From Planctomyces sp. SH-PL62 (GTDB lineage Bacteria; Planctomycetota; Planctomycetia; Planctomycetales; Planctomycetaceae), in NCBI GenBank assembly GCA_945905295.1, contig CAMDPX010000004.1, positions 1 through 64,000 of the forward strand: 64,000 nt of DNA. Reading direction: 5' to 3'. This document shows, in pieces, positions 56,287-64,000 of this stretch. Below the pieces are notes generated by a model, which was not told where the DNA came from, did not search any database, and saw nothing but the letters and a program-made list of their open reading frames with translations. Within the stretch, counting starts at the first letter, position 1; each line of letters opens with the position of its first letter. Both the position numbers and the translations under genes were made by a program.

Positions 56287-56368
56287 GTAGGTCAGGCTTT
56301 CCAGCCTGACCCGAATGGCCAAAACCACGTCAATCGTTGATTGGGTCAGCCTGGAAAGGCTGACCTAC
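56287..56368. repeat. GTAG-GTCAGGCT/GTCAGCCT doublet at the sigma factor 3' end
   Basis: The left arm (56287-56316) holds GTCAGGCT-TTCC-AGCCTGAC. The right arm (56340-56368) is the inverse of GTCAGCCT-TTCC-AGGCTGAC. The G-C to C-G swap is compensated in each arm. The right arm overlaps the last codons and the stop (56346-56348) of the ECF sigma gene. Confidence 0.95.
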
Positions 56369-56945
56369 GAGCTTCGATCGCTTTGCCGATCGCGTCCAAT
56401 GTGCGACGTACGGACCAGCGCGAGCAGCCCATCAGTTCGGCGATCTCGGACGTGGAGCTCCCTTCCAGGCAGTGCTCGAAGACTTGCTTGGCCCACGGAT
56501 CGAAGGTGGCCAACGTCGCCGTCACTTCTTCGACCAACGCGAGCGCATCCTCAACGCGCGGTTGAATCGCGGCCAACAACGCACCGGAATTGGAATCGTC
56601 TACATTGGAAACGAGCAACTGCTCACGGCCCACCGCACGTCGTTGAGCGGCATGGAACGCGACCCGCTCGGAAATCTTGTTGCGAGCAATCGCCGACAAC
56701 AACTTCCACAAGGATTCGGCGGGACCAACCCGAAACTCACCCTCTCTCGAATGCCGCAAGAAGGTTCGAAAGACGCTTTGAACAACGTCGTCTCCATCAA
56801 AACGTGGCTTCAGCCGATCGGCAATCAGGCTTTCGGCCAGCTTCCAAGTGCGCCGCGAGTACCGTACGAAAAGCTCCTCGGCAGCCGTCTCTTCGCCCTG
56901 AGCCCAGCGGTCCAGCAGGTCTTGGTCGTTCGTGTCGGGCGGCAT
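56346..56945 (-). CDS. ECF-type RNA polymerase sigma factor
   Basis: The 199-residue protein has a sigma region 2 (AAEELFVRYSRRTWKLAESL, DGDDVVQSVFRTFLRH) and a sigma region 4 (WAKQVFEHCLEGSSTSEIAELMGCSRWSVRRTLDAI). In planctomycetes such sigma factors often adjoin Ser/Thr kinases and are thought to respond to them, as here, with the PPC gene between. No anti-sigma gene is adjacent. The last residues (RRSAFPG) and the stop are encoded by the repeat at 56287-56368, so the original C-terminus was probably replaced. Confidence 0.93.
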   Translation of the reverse strand: MPPDTNDQDLLDRWAQGEETAAEELFVRYSRRTWKLAESLIADRLKPRFDGDDVVQSVFRTFLRHSREGEFRVGPAESLWKLLSAIARNKISERVAFHAAQRRAVGREQLLVSNVDDSNSGALLAAIQPRVEDALALVEEVTATLATFDPWAKQVFEHCLEGSSTSEIAELMGCSRWSVRRTLDAIGKAIEARRSAFPG

Positions 56946-57090
56946 AAGAATGAGTCATCGCGTTTCGAGTTGCGAGATTCACGAGTGCATGATTCAAGGG
57001 TTGTTTCCAGCAACGCTGCTGAAAGATCACGGGCGGCAATATGCAGTAGGAAGGAATTAAGTTACCGACTGGTTCGTTGGTTCGAGTCTT

Positions 57091-57303
57091 CGGCCCAAAG
57101 GGCTATCAGTTCTCCTAGCCAGGGCCAACGGCCCTGGAACGGGTCACACATTTCTTCTGAGGCCCAACGGGCCAGTCGTTCGAACGCTCTGATCCTTCGG
57201 TGAACTCCGAGATGAACTGTCGGCCCGTTGGGCCTTTGCTGAAGGGGGAACCGCCCCCCAGGGCCGTTGGCCCTGGCTGGACGAACAAATGGCCCGTTGG
57301 GCC
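57091..57303. repeat. Mirror-image array of GGCC-type hairpins
   Basis: Within the 465-nt gap 56946-57410 lie hairpins in symmetrical order: a degenerate GGCCCAAAGGGC (57092), CCAGGGCCAACGGCCCTGG (57119-57137), GGCCCAACGGGCC (57161-57173), then the inverse of the last (57222-57234), the inverse of the second (57258-57276), and GGCCCGTTGGGCC (57291-57303). No gene is seen in the rest of the gap. Confidence 0.9.
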
Positions 57304-57410
57304 GGAGAGATGCCCCATCACGTCGTTGACGATGCTGGTATTTCATTTCCAACGGCCGGCATTAGACAAACTTGAAACGACTGACACATCTCGTTCGGCC
57401 AACCGCGCCG

Positions 57411-58490
<1,080 letters not shown>

Positions 58491-58590
58491 GGATGTTCTC
58501 GCGAGACAATGGTGGCGAACATCGTAGCAATTCAAAACCGCACCGCGACCGACCCGTGCTCTCAAGTCAGGACTGGCTAATTTGTGAATC

Positions 58591-58682
58591 CGGGTGGCAC
58601 GCTCTGACCATCGGGAAGGGCGTGGGATTCGTCAACAGATGTAATTTCCACGCCCTTCCCGATGGTCTGGGACGTGCCACCC
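58591..58682. repeat. GTGG-CACG inverted pair
   Basis: The left arm (58591-58625) and right arm (58648-58682) pair at about 31 of 34 positions with one gap; the core is ACCATCGGGAAGGGCGTGG, with GTGG near the outer end. It lies between the OstA-like stop and the MoxR start. Confidence 0.88.
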
Positions 58683-58701
58683 AGCGGGAATCGTCAAGCT
58701 C

Positions 58702-61700
58702 TCAATTCGTTCCTCGGATGCCGGTCGACTGGTCGGCTTTGAGGAAGTTGGTCGAGGGGATGAACTTCCAGATTTTCGCTGAGGCTTCGCTCGGTTCGCC
58801 GTTGAGGGTCGATTGTCGCCAGATGGTGGCTTGCCGATTGCCGGTCGCTCGCAGCGTGTAGAGTTCTTTCGATTCGTCGAACGTGATCTCGTCGGCGCGG
58901 GCGTTGAAGGTGCGGCCTTCGAGCTTGGCGTTCCCCTTGGCCTCTAACTCGACGAATGGCTTTTGTCCGTTCGTCTCTTTGCGTTGCAGAATCTGCAGCG
59001 AGTCGCACTCCATGACGCCGCCATCTTTGGGGAGGTGATCAGGGTCGATGGTTTCCAGCGGATTGGCGACCGGGCCGTAGAGGATGTGAACTCGATCCTG
59101 GAACTTCGTCTGCCGCTCGTGCAGGTTGCCGATCGTCTTGCCGAAGAAATTGATGCGTGTGAACTCCCAGTTGGAGACTTCCGATTCGAGCGGCCGATTG
59201 GCCTGCGCGACGGCGCGCGGCGCGAGGGCCGCGCGTTTGCCCCGTCCGGGCCGCCACATGGAAATCTCGCCGGGGCCGACTGCTTCCATGCGTCCCGTCT
59301 GTTGGTCGAGCGTCATCGTTGCGAAGTGACCGCGCCGGATTTCGGACAGCTCTTTGTCGGCGTACAGCGTGTGATCGATCTCGACCCCCTCTTTGCAGAT
59401 CACACGCCGCACCTCCGCTTGCGAGGCCGGGCCGGAATCCTCTTGGAATGACATCCGCTCGGTCAGCACGACCTCCATTTCCTCGCACTGCAACCGGCTG
59501 TCGCTCAGCGCGGCTTTCACACCGTTGAGAAACGTCGCGGTCTGGCCGTCGAACAACATCTTCTCTTTCCACCACACGGTCAGCAGCGCGGAACTGGCGA
59601 GCTTCCGACCTTCAAAATCGTTTTTGACCGGCATCCGCAAAGCTCCGGCCCCTTCGATCCAGGTGCGATTGTTGAGACGGTCGAGGAAGACTTCGTTCCC
59701 TTCGATGTCAAAGCCGCGCGCTCGAATCACCGCCGGCTGTCCAAAGATGTGCAGCACTTGCTGGCCGTTGCGGCTGGCGTTCCGTATGTGCAGTTTTTCG
59801 CCGGTGAGATGCAACGGCTCTTCGTCCCCTTGGCGTGGCTGTTGGATATCAACATTTCCTTCGGTCCAGACCTCGCTCAGTTCCGCTTTCAGGTCGTTCG
59901 CCTTGGCGGCCTTGGTGGCGTCGTCCTTCAAGTTCACCTTCGCGCGGATGCGATCCGCCGTGAGTTGCAGGGGTTCGGCCAACCGCTTCGGCGATTCGCT
60001 CATCGGCGATTCACTCTTCGCGGAAGCGACTTCGGCGGTAGCGGGGAGTATTCGTCGGCGCGATTTTGTGGACTTCACCAATTCGCTGGGCGCAGCGGAT
60101 CCCTCGTTGAAGTCGACGACGAAATACGGGGTCTGCGCGGACATTTGTGGGCTGACAATGACGACATTGCCTTGAGCTTGGAGCTGTCGTGGCCGGAACT
60201 CGCGCACGGTCAGTTCGGGAGTTGGGACCGCACGCGGCGTTACCGCATTTGCGGAGACGGTCGGGCCGTGTCCGAGCGCATCCACGAAACCATTGCGCTC
60301 CGTGAGAGGTCTGCCCAGCGCGGAAGGCGTGTCGTCTGGCCGTTGAGAATTTGTCGCGCGAACCGTGCCGAGAGCTGTTCGGCTTTGGGTCAGCGAAGCC
60401 AGACGGCGAGGTTGCCTGGTGGGCCGATCGAACCACAAATCAATTTGATCTCCCTTCAGGCCGGTCTTCTGCGTCGGCTGCTCGAGAATCGCGCGGCCGA
60501 CCAACGTCAGGTGGTCCAGGTCTCCACCTGGTTCAGGTTTCAATGAAAATTCCTGTTGCCATCTCGCCGACAGGTCAACCACATCCGAGTCTGGCGGTCG
60601 GCGGCGTAATCGGCCGGCACCGGTTCCAATCGCAGAGACGATCTGGCCTTGTTCGTCGTGAACGAGCTTCAAATACGGGCTGCTCAATTCGATGCCGGTT
60701 CGCTTCTGTTTGACGATCACCGAGGTCAGTTCCGATGGTTTGATTTGTCCTTCGATCGGCAGTGCGGAGAGCGTGACGGTGCGTGTCGGGACGTCGTAAA
60801 CCAAGCTGGGTGTGAGCACGGTCAAGTCATTGGCGGGCGAATCCAGTTCGACCCGGCCGTCGGTTTCCAGCTTCGACACCGTCAGAGAACTGTTGCTCGA
60901 CCGCGCCGCGCCGAATCCCTGAGCCGGTGCCGCAGAGACCAACGCCGACGCATTGCCGCGATCGAGCGGCACAACGAGCGGAGCATCGCCGCGCGACTGC
61001 GGTGTGTCCGTCGGCTCCCTCGCGAAGTCGTCCTCGAAAGACAGTTTCAGCTTGTTGTCGCTGCGCAACCGATCGGGTTTGCCGCGGCCAGTGTGGTACG
61101 CGACTTGAACGTTCCCGTGGAACTCGGCTTCGCGCTTCGCCGGATTAAAGTCGAAACCTTTTTCGCAAGTGACGTGCAACGGTCCGTCGTTACTGACAAG
61201 GTCCATCTCGACGTGATTGAGTAGTGTCACGAGCCCAATGCCGCTGAATGCCAGGAGTTGATCGGGACGAGGACGCTCGGTGGGAAGCAGATCGACTTTC
61301 AAACCTTCGGCAGTGCCGTGATGTTGTTGATAGGTGAACTCGACGGCGGCATCGGTCCGCAGTTCCTTCGTCGATTCGTCGAAGAAAAAATCGCGTCCCT
61401 GGATGGTCAGACCATCGGCCCCCGTCACCGTCACTTGGCCCTCCAGCTTGCAGTTGATGACACGGCCGACCTTCTGATTCACCGGGTCAAACTCGGACGA
61501 GAACCGAATCAGCCCGCGCTCCGAAACCAATGTCACCGGTGCTTTGTCCGCCGCCCCATCGCCGCTCTCGCCCCCTTCGGGAGCATCGAACAAAATCATC
61601 GCGAACGGCTGGAACTCGTAGACGTCGCGCGACTCGCTCCGCGGCTTCCAGGTTTCGGAGAAGAGCACCCCACTGGCGAGGCGAATCTGAAACTTCGCCT

Positions 61701-61914
61701 GCGCCGCCCAAGGAGCCGCCGGCAAAAATCGTTCTGCGTCTGAGCGGTTGCCCGGCGGCGGCTCGGCCTTCATTTCCTCTTGGTCGTCCAACGTCCCCAG
61801 CGGAGCGGCCAGCAGCGGCGGCTCCAATCGCGGAGTCACCACCAGCGCATACAACCAGTACAGCCCGGTCAGGCCGGCGATGACAGTCAGCGTGAAGCTC
61901 AGCCGCTTGAGCAC
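58702..61914 (-). CDS. Large OstA/LptC-like envelope protein
   Basis: The 1070-residue protein has one N-terminal membrane anchor (LSFTLTVIAGLTGLYWLYALV). Beta-strand-rich OstA/LptA/LptC-type repeats follow, of the form GLTIQGRDFFFDESTKELRT, LHVTCEKGFDFNPAKREAEF, LHLTGEKLHIRN and KLEGRTFNARADEITFDESKEL. This fold carries lipopolysaccharide across the periplasm in Proteobacteria. The gene follows the KpsF-type isomerase gene by 99 nt, matching the kdsD-(kdsC)-lptC-lptA order, which supports a role in outer-membrane lipid transport. It is about five times longer than LptC. Confidence 0.82.
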   Translation of the reverse strand: MLKRLSFTLTVIAGLTGLYWLYALVVTPRLEPPLLAAPLGTLDDQEEMKAEPPPGNRSDAERFLPAAPWAAQAKFQIRLASGVLFSETWKPRSESRDVYEFQPFAMILFDAPEGGESGDGAADKAPVTLVSERGLIRFSSEFDPVNQKVGRVINCKLEGQVTVTGADGLTIQGRDFFFDESTKELRTDAAVEFTYQQHHGTAEGLKVDLLPTERPRPDQLLAFSGIGLVTLLNHVEMDLVSNDGPLHVTCEKGFDFNPAKREAEFHGNVQVAYHTGRGKPDRLRSDNKLKLSFEDDFAREPTDTPQSRGDAPLVVPLDRGNASALVSAAPAQGFGAARSSNSSLTVSKLETDGRVELDSPANDLTVLTPSLVYDVPTRTVTLSALPIEGQIKPSELTSVIVKQKRTGIELSSPYLKLVHDEQGQIVSAIGTGAGRLRRRPPDSDVVDLSARWQQEFSLKPEPGGDLDHLTLVGRAILEQPTQKTGLKGDQIDLWFDRPTRQPRRLASLTQSRTALGTVRATNSQRPDDTPSALGRPLTERNGFVDALGHGPTVSANAVTPRAVPTPELTVREFRPRQLQAQGNVVIVSPQMSAQTPYFVVDFNEGSAAPSELVKSTKSRRRILPATAEVASAKSESPMSESPKRLAEPLQLTADRIRAKVNLKDDATKAAKANDLKAELSEVWTEGNVDIQQPRQGDEEPLHLTGEKLHIRNASRNGQQVLHIFGQPAVIRARGFDIEGNEVFLDRLNNRTWIEGAGALRMPVKNDFEGRKLASSALLTVWWKEKMLFDGQTATFLNGVKAALSDSRLQCEEMEVVLTERMSFQEDSGPASQAEVRRVICKEGVEIDHTLYADKELSEIRRGHFATMTLDQQTGRMEAVGPGEISMWRPGRGKRAALAPRAVAQANRPLESEVSNWEFTRINFFGKTIGNLHERQTKFQDRVHILYGPVANPLETIDPDHLPKDGGVMECDSLQILQRKETNGQKPFVELEAKGNAKLEGRTFNARADEITFDESKELYTLRATGNRQATIWRQSTLNGEPSEASAKIWKFIPSTNFLKADQSTGIRGTN

Positions 61915-61934
61915 GAGGAACTCCGATCCGAGCT

Positions 61935-61999
61935 GTGAGCCGCAAGGCGCTAGCCGCGGGTTGTGTTTATCGACCCGCGGCTAGCGCCTTGCGGCTCAC
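61935..61999. repeat. Perfect 27-bp CTAGCGCC-family hairpin
   Basis: Positions 61935-61961 pair perfectly with 61973-61999; the loop is 11 nt. The arm runs GTGAGCCGCAAGGCGCTAGC. It lies between the KpsF-type and OstA-like genes. Related to the fragment at 1-50. Confidence 0.93.
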
Positions 62000-62013
62000 T
62001 CACGAACTTGTTT

Positions 62014-63066
62014 TCAAATCGCCTCTTCCTCAGAAGGCATCAGCCCAATCACGTCCGTGATATCGATCAGCCCAATCGGCCGGTGCGAATCATCGACCAC
62101 CGGCAGTTCGCTGATCTTGCGGCTCGACAGCACTTCGACCGCGTCGTGCAGCAGCGAGTCGGGGTCGATCGTCAGCGGTGATTTTGTCATCACTTCGCCG
62201 ATCGGCCGATCCAACTGCGCTTCACGATGCTGTTCGAGCAGCCGGGCCAAGTCACTGTCGGTAAACAGTCCGCTCAAGCAACCGTCGGCGTCGATCAAGA
62301 TCACCGCGCCGGTTCGTCGGCCACCGCAACTGGGCGACGAGAAGACCTCGCGGATCGTCGCCGACTGCGAAGCGATGCGCAGTTGATTGCCGCTCCGCAT
62401 CACTTCCCGAACCAACCGCAACCGCCGCCCCAAGCTGCCGCCCGGATGCAGCACGGCAAACTGCTGCGGCGTGAACCCGCGCGCGCGGCTGAGCACCAGC
62501 GCCAGTGCGTCGCCGATCGCCAACATCGCCGTCGTACTGCACGTCGGCGCGAGACTCAGCGGCCCCGCCTCGCGGATCGAACCGAGCCGCAACACGATCT
62601 CCGCCTGCAAGCCGAGCGTGCTGAATTCATTCCCCGTGAGTGCGACGCACGTCACGTCGAGACTCCGCGCCGCCGCCACGACGTCGCACACCTCTTGAGT
62701 CTCGCCGCTGTTCGAGATCGCCAGCAGAACATCCTCGCTGCTGAGACAACCCAGATCGCCATGCAACGCCTCGGTGGGATGCAAGAACTGCGACCGTGTG
62801 CCCGTCGAAGCCAACGTCGCCACCACCTTCTGCCCGATCAGGCCCGCCTTGCCGACACCGGTGATGACCACTCGCCCGCGCAGGTGCAGCATCAGATCGA
62901 CCACTCGGCAGAAGTCCGTGTCCAACCGCTGCGAGAGTTCGAGGAGCGCCTCCCCCTCTTGTTTGATGATCGCACGGCCTTCGCGCAATTGCTCAAACTG
63001 TGAATACGTCGCCGCCGTCGTCGCTGGCTCTGCCGCCGCGCGACTGCTCACCGCTGCCTTGCTCAT
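62014..63066 (-). CDS. kdsD: KpsF/GutQ family arabinose-5-phosphate isomerase
   Basis: The 350-residue protein has a sugar isomerase (SIS) domain (GRVVITGVGKAGLIGQKV, HPTEALHGDLGCL, AISNSGETQEV, LAPTCSTTAMLAIGDALA) and two CBS domains (MRSGNQLRIASQSATIREV to FTDSDLARLL; VMTKSPLTIDPDSLLHDAV to PIGLIDITDV). It converts ribulose-5-phosphate to arabinose-5-phosphate, the first step to Kdo. Together with the adjacent OstA-like gene this points to lipopolysaccharide biogenesis. The first about 25 residues are alanine-rich. Confidence 0.94.
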   Translation of the reverse strand: MSKAAVSSRAAAEPATTAATYSQFEQLREGRAIIKQEGEALLELSQRLDTDFCRVVDLMLHLRGRVVITGVGKAGLIGQKVVATLASTGTRSQFLHPTEALHGDLGCLSSEDVLLAISNSGETQEVCDVVAAARSLDVTCVALTGNEFSTLGLQAEIVLRLGSIREAGPLSLAPTCSTTAMLAIGDALALVLSRARGFTPQQFAVLHPGGSLGRRLRLVREVMRSGNQLRIASQSATIREVFSSPSCGGRRTGAVILIDADGCLSGLFTDSDLARLLEQHREAQLDRPIGEVMTKSPLTIDPDSLLHDAVEVLSSRKISELPVVDDSHRPIGLIDITDVIGLMPSEEEAI

Positions 63067-63187
63067 AAAACGTCATCCTTGACGAGTGCTCTCACGCCGG
63101 AGGTGGGGCGCTCTTGCCCGTCCTCGATTGGGGGGCGGGTTATACGCCCGCTCGAAAAATCGAGTCAATTGGGCAGTTGCAAGGAGT

Positions 63188-63258
63188 CCCACGAATGCCA
63201 GGAGACGACCAATTCTTCGACGATTATCCGCATTCGTCGTCTCCTTTCATTCGTCGGG
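63188..63258. repeat. CATTCG-type doublet, third copy, with one decayed arm
   Basis: The right arm 63232-63258 is the same 27-nt arm as at 3397-3423 (inverse). The left arm 63188-63214 matches with a deletion and three changes. Minus-strand ATG with AAAGGAG in front opens a 17-codon frame only. It lies in the gap between the HAD and KpsF-type genes. Confidence 0.88.
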
Positions 63259-63294
63259 CACCTCCGCCTCAAGAATGACAGCTTCGCCAAACGA

Positions 63295-64000
63295 TCACTT
63301 CGGCCACAAATAATCCAAAAGCTCCACAGCGTGGCGGTAGTCGGGGACCACAATGTCCGCACCAACGCCAATCAAGCGGTCGCGCTTCCAAGGATCGGGC
63401 CGGCCGCTCTTATTGCGTTCGTCGCTGGCCACGGCGATGGCGGTTCCCTCGGCGGTTTTGATGTTGTCGATCTCCACGTATCCGTCACCAAAACCGAGCA
63501 ATCGCGAACCGGCCGCGTTGTTTTCGCGGAGGATGCGCTCAATGACCATCTGCTTCGAGAAGTTCTGAAAGTCGTCGCGAGCCCCATAAATGTGCCGGCC
63601 AAAGAACGGCGTCAGGCCCAGCAACTCGACTTCTTCTTTGACATAGACTTCGTCGGTGCCGCTGGCGAGATACAGCGCGACGCCGCGTGCTTGCAGCTCG
63701 CACAGCAACTCGACCGAACCAGGAACCAGGAATTCCGCAGCGGCAACTCGTCCCGTCCGCAGACCGTCACGGCGATGGTTGATCCGTTCGAGCAGCCGGT
63801 CGTGATAACGCTGTTTGTAAACCAGCGGATCTTCCGGCGAGCCGCCGCGCTGACGCACCTCGTCCGCCAAGCGCATCATCTGGTAAATCGTCTGCTTGCC
63901 GTTGAGCTGCATGATGAAGTCCAGCGACAGCTTCGCCAGTTCGTCATCCGATTCGGAGGTGCCCGTGGCGCGCAGCACTTCGACCATCAGCGGCACCATG
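63295..64000 (-). CDS. HAD-superfamily hydrolase, N-terminus beyond the window
   Basis: At least 234 residues; the gene continues past the right edge. Recognisable are the second HAD motif (ALYLASGTDEVYV), the helical cap (ELAKLSLDFIMQLNGKQTIYQMMRLADEVRQR) and motif IV (LLGFGDGYVEIDNIKTAEGTAIAVASDE) with its acidic residues. The first motif DxD must lie before the visible start, so the ATG at 63999 is not the true start. The phosphatase substrate is unknown; the nearby Kdo-type isomerase raises the possibility of a sugar phosphate. Confidence 0.85.
   Translation of the reverse strand, partial: MVPLMVEVLRATGTSESDDELAKLSLDFIMQLNGKQTIYQMMRLADEVRQRGGSPEDPLVYKQRYHDRLLERINHRRDGLRTGRVAAAEFLVPGSVELLCELQARGVALYLASGTDEVYVKEEVELLGLTPFFGRHIYGARDDFQNFSKQMVIERILRENNAAGSRLLGFGDGYVEIDNIKTAEGTAIAVASDERNKSGRPDPWKRDRLIGVGADIVVPDYRHAVELLDYLWPK

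Overview
This 64 kb window reads as a chromosomal segment of a planctomycete. It carries a protein combining PSCyt1, DUF1549 and DUF1553, a DUF1501 protein with a Tat signal, Tat-exported Gfo/Idh/MocA oxidoreductases, long PQQ-type beta-propeller proteins, an ECF sigma factor beside a Ser/Thr kinase with WD40-like repeats, two MoxR ATPases, and a protein with the planctomycete N-terminal LExRTVLSA motif. Base composition and codon use look uniform. No rRNA, tRNA, CRISPR array, prophage or transposase gene was seen.

Layout. 0-8 kb (mostly minus): oxidoreductase, secreted DUF1080-like protein, MoxR, thioredoxin-fold protein, TPR protein, acyl-CoA desaturase, macrodomain protein. 7.9-18.3 kb (plus): inorganic pyrophosphatase, MFS transporter with a coiled insert, a 1562-residue PQQ-like protein, and the PSCyt1/DUF1549/DUF1553 protein. 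18.4-24.2 kb: a RodA/FtsW-type protein with an inserted zinc ribbon, a second Gfo/Idh protein, RNase D, an MBL-fold hydrolase, a small membrane protein. 24.3-31.0 kb (minus): five tightly spaced genes, from upstream DUF1501, sialate O-acetylesterase-like, beta-helix, sialidase, and a five-bladed-propeller glycosidase-like protein, looking like an exported sialoglycan-degrading operon. 31-38 kb: ATP-grasp, pseudo-rhomboid with zinc ribbon, EVE, DJ-1/PfpI, PQQ-like, DUF1573 and a membrane protein with an in-frame TAG. 38-50 kb (minus): class V aminotransferase, ruvB, yebC, TPR, HhH-GPD-like, rbfA, infB, nusA. 50-57 kb (minus): ECF sigma, PPC-domain protein, frameshifted kinase, an RHH-like plus HNH gene pair, and a copy of the kinase 3' end. 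57-64 kb (minus): MoxR, a 1070-residue OstA/LptC-like protein, KpsF-type isomerase, and a partial HAD hydrolase.

The outstanding feature is a dense set of more than 25 paired inverted hairpins. Most have a GTAG or GTGG head followed by a hairpin of about 19-20 nt with a short loop, and a second copy of opposite orientation nearby. This is the architecture of REP doublets (REPIN/BIME). Many unrelated sequence families share it. The two arms of an element often differ by changes that are compensated inside each arm, so each arm keeps its own hairpin. Six elements lie inside four reading frames without breaking them. Some supply stop codons. A related CATTCG-type family carries a Shine-Dalgarno sequence plus ATG and forms the translation start and signal peptide of the beta-helix gene. 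Several elements are nested inside others. I regard this multi-family hairpin system, which shapes coding sequence, as the most promising undescribed biology here. A second candidate is the overlapping RHH-like/HNH gene pair between duplicated copies of the kinase 3' end.
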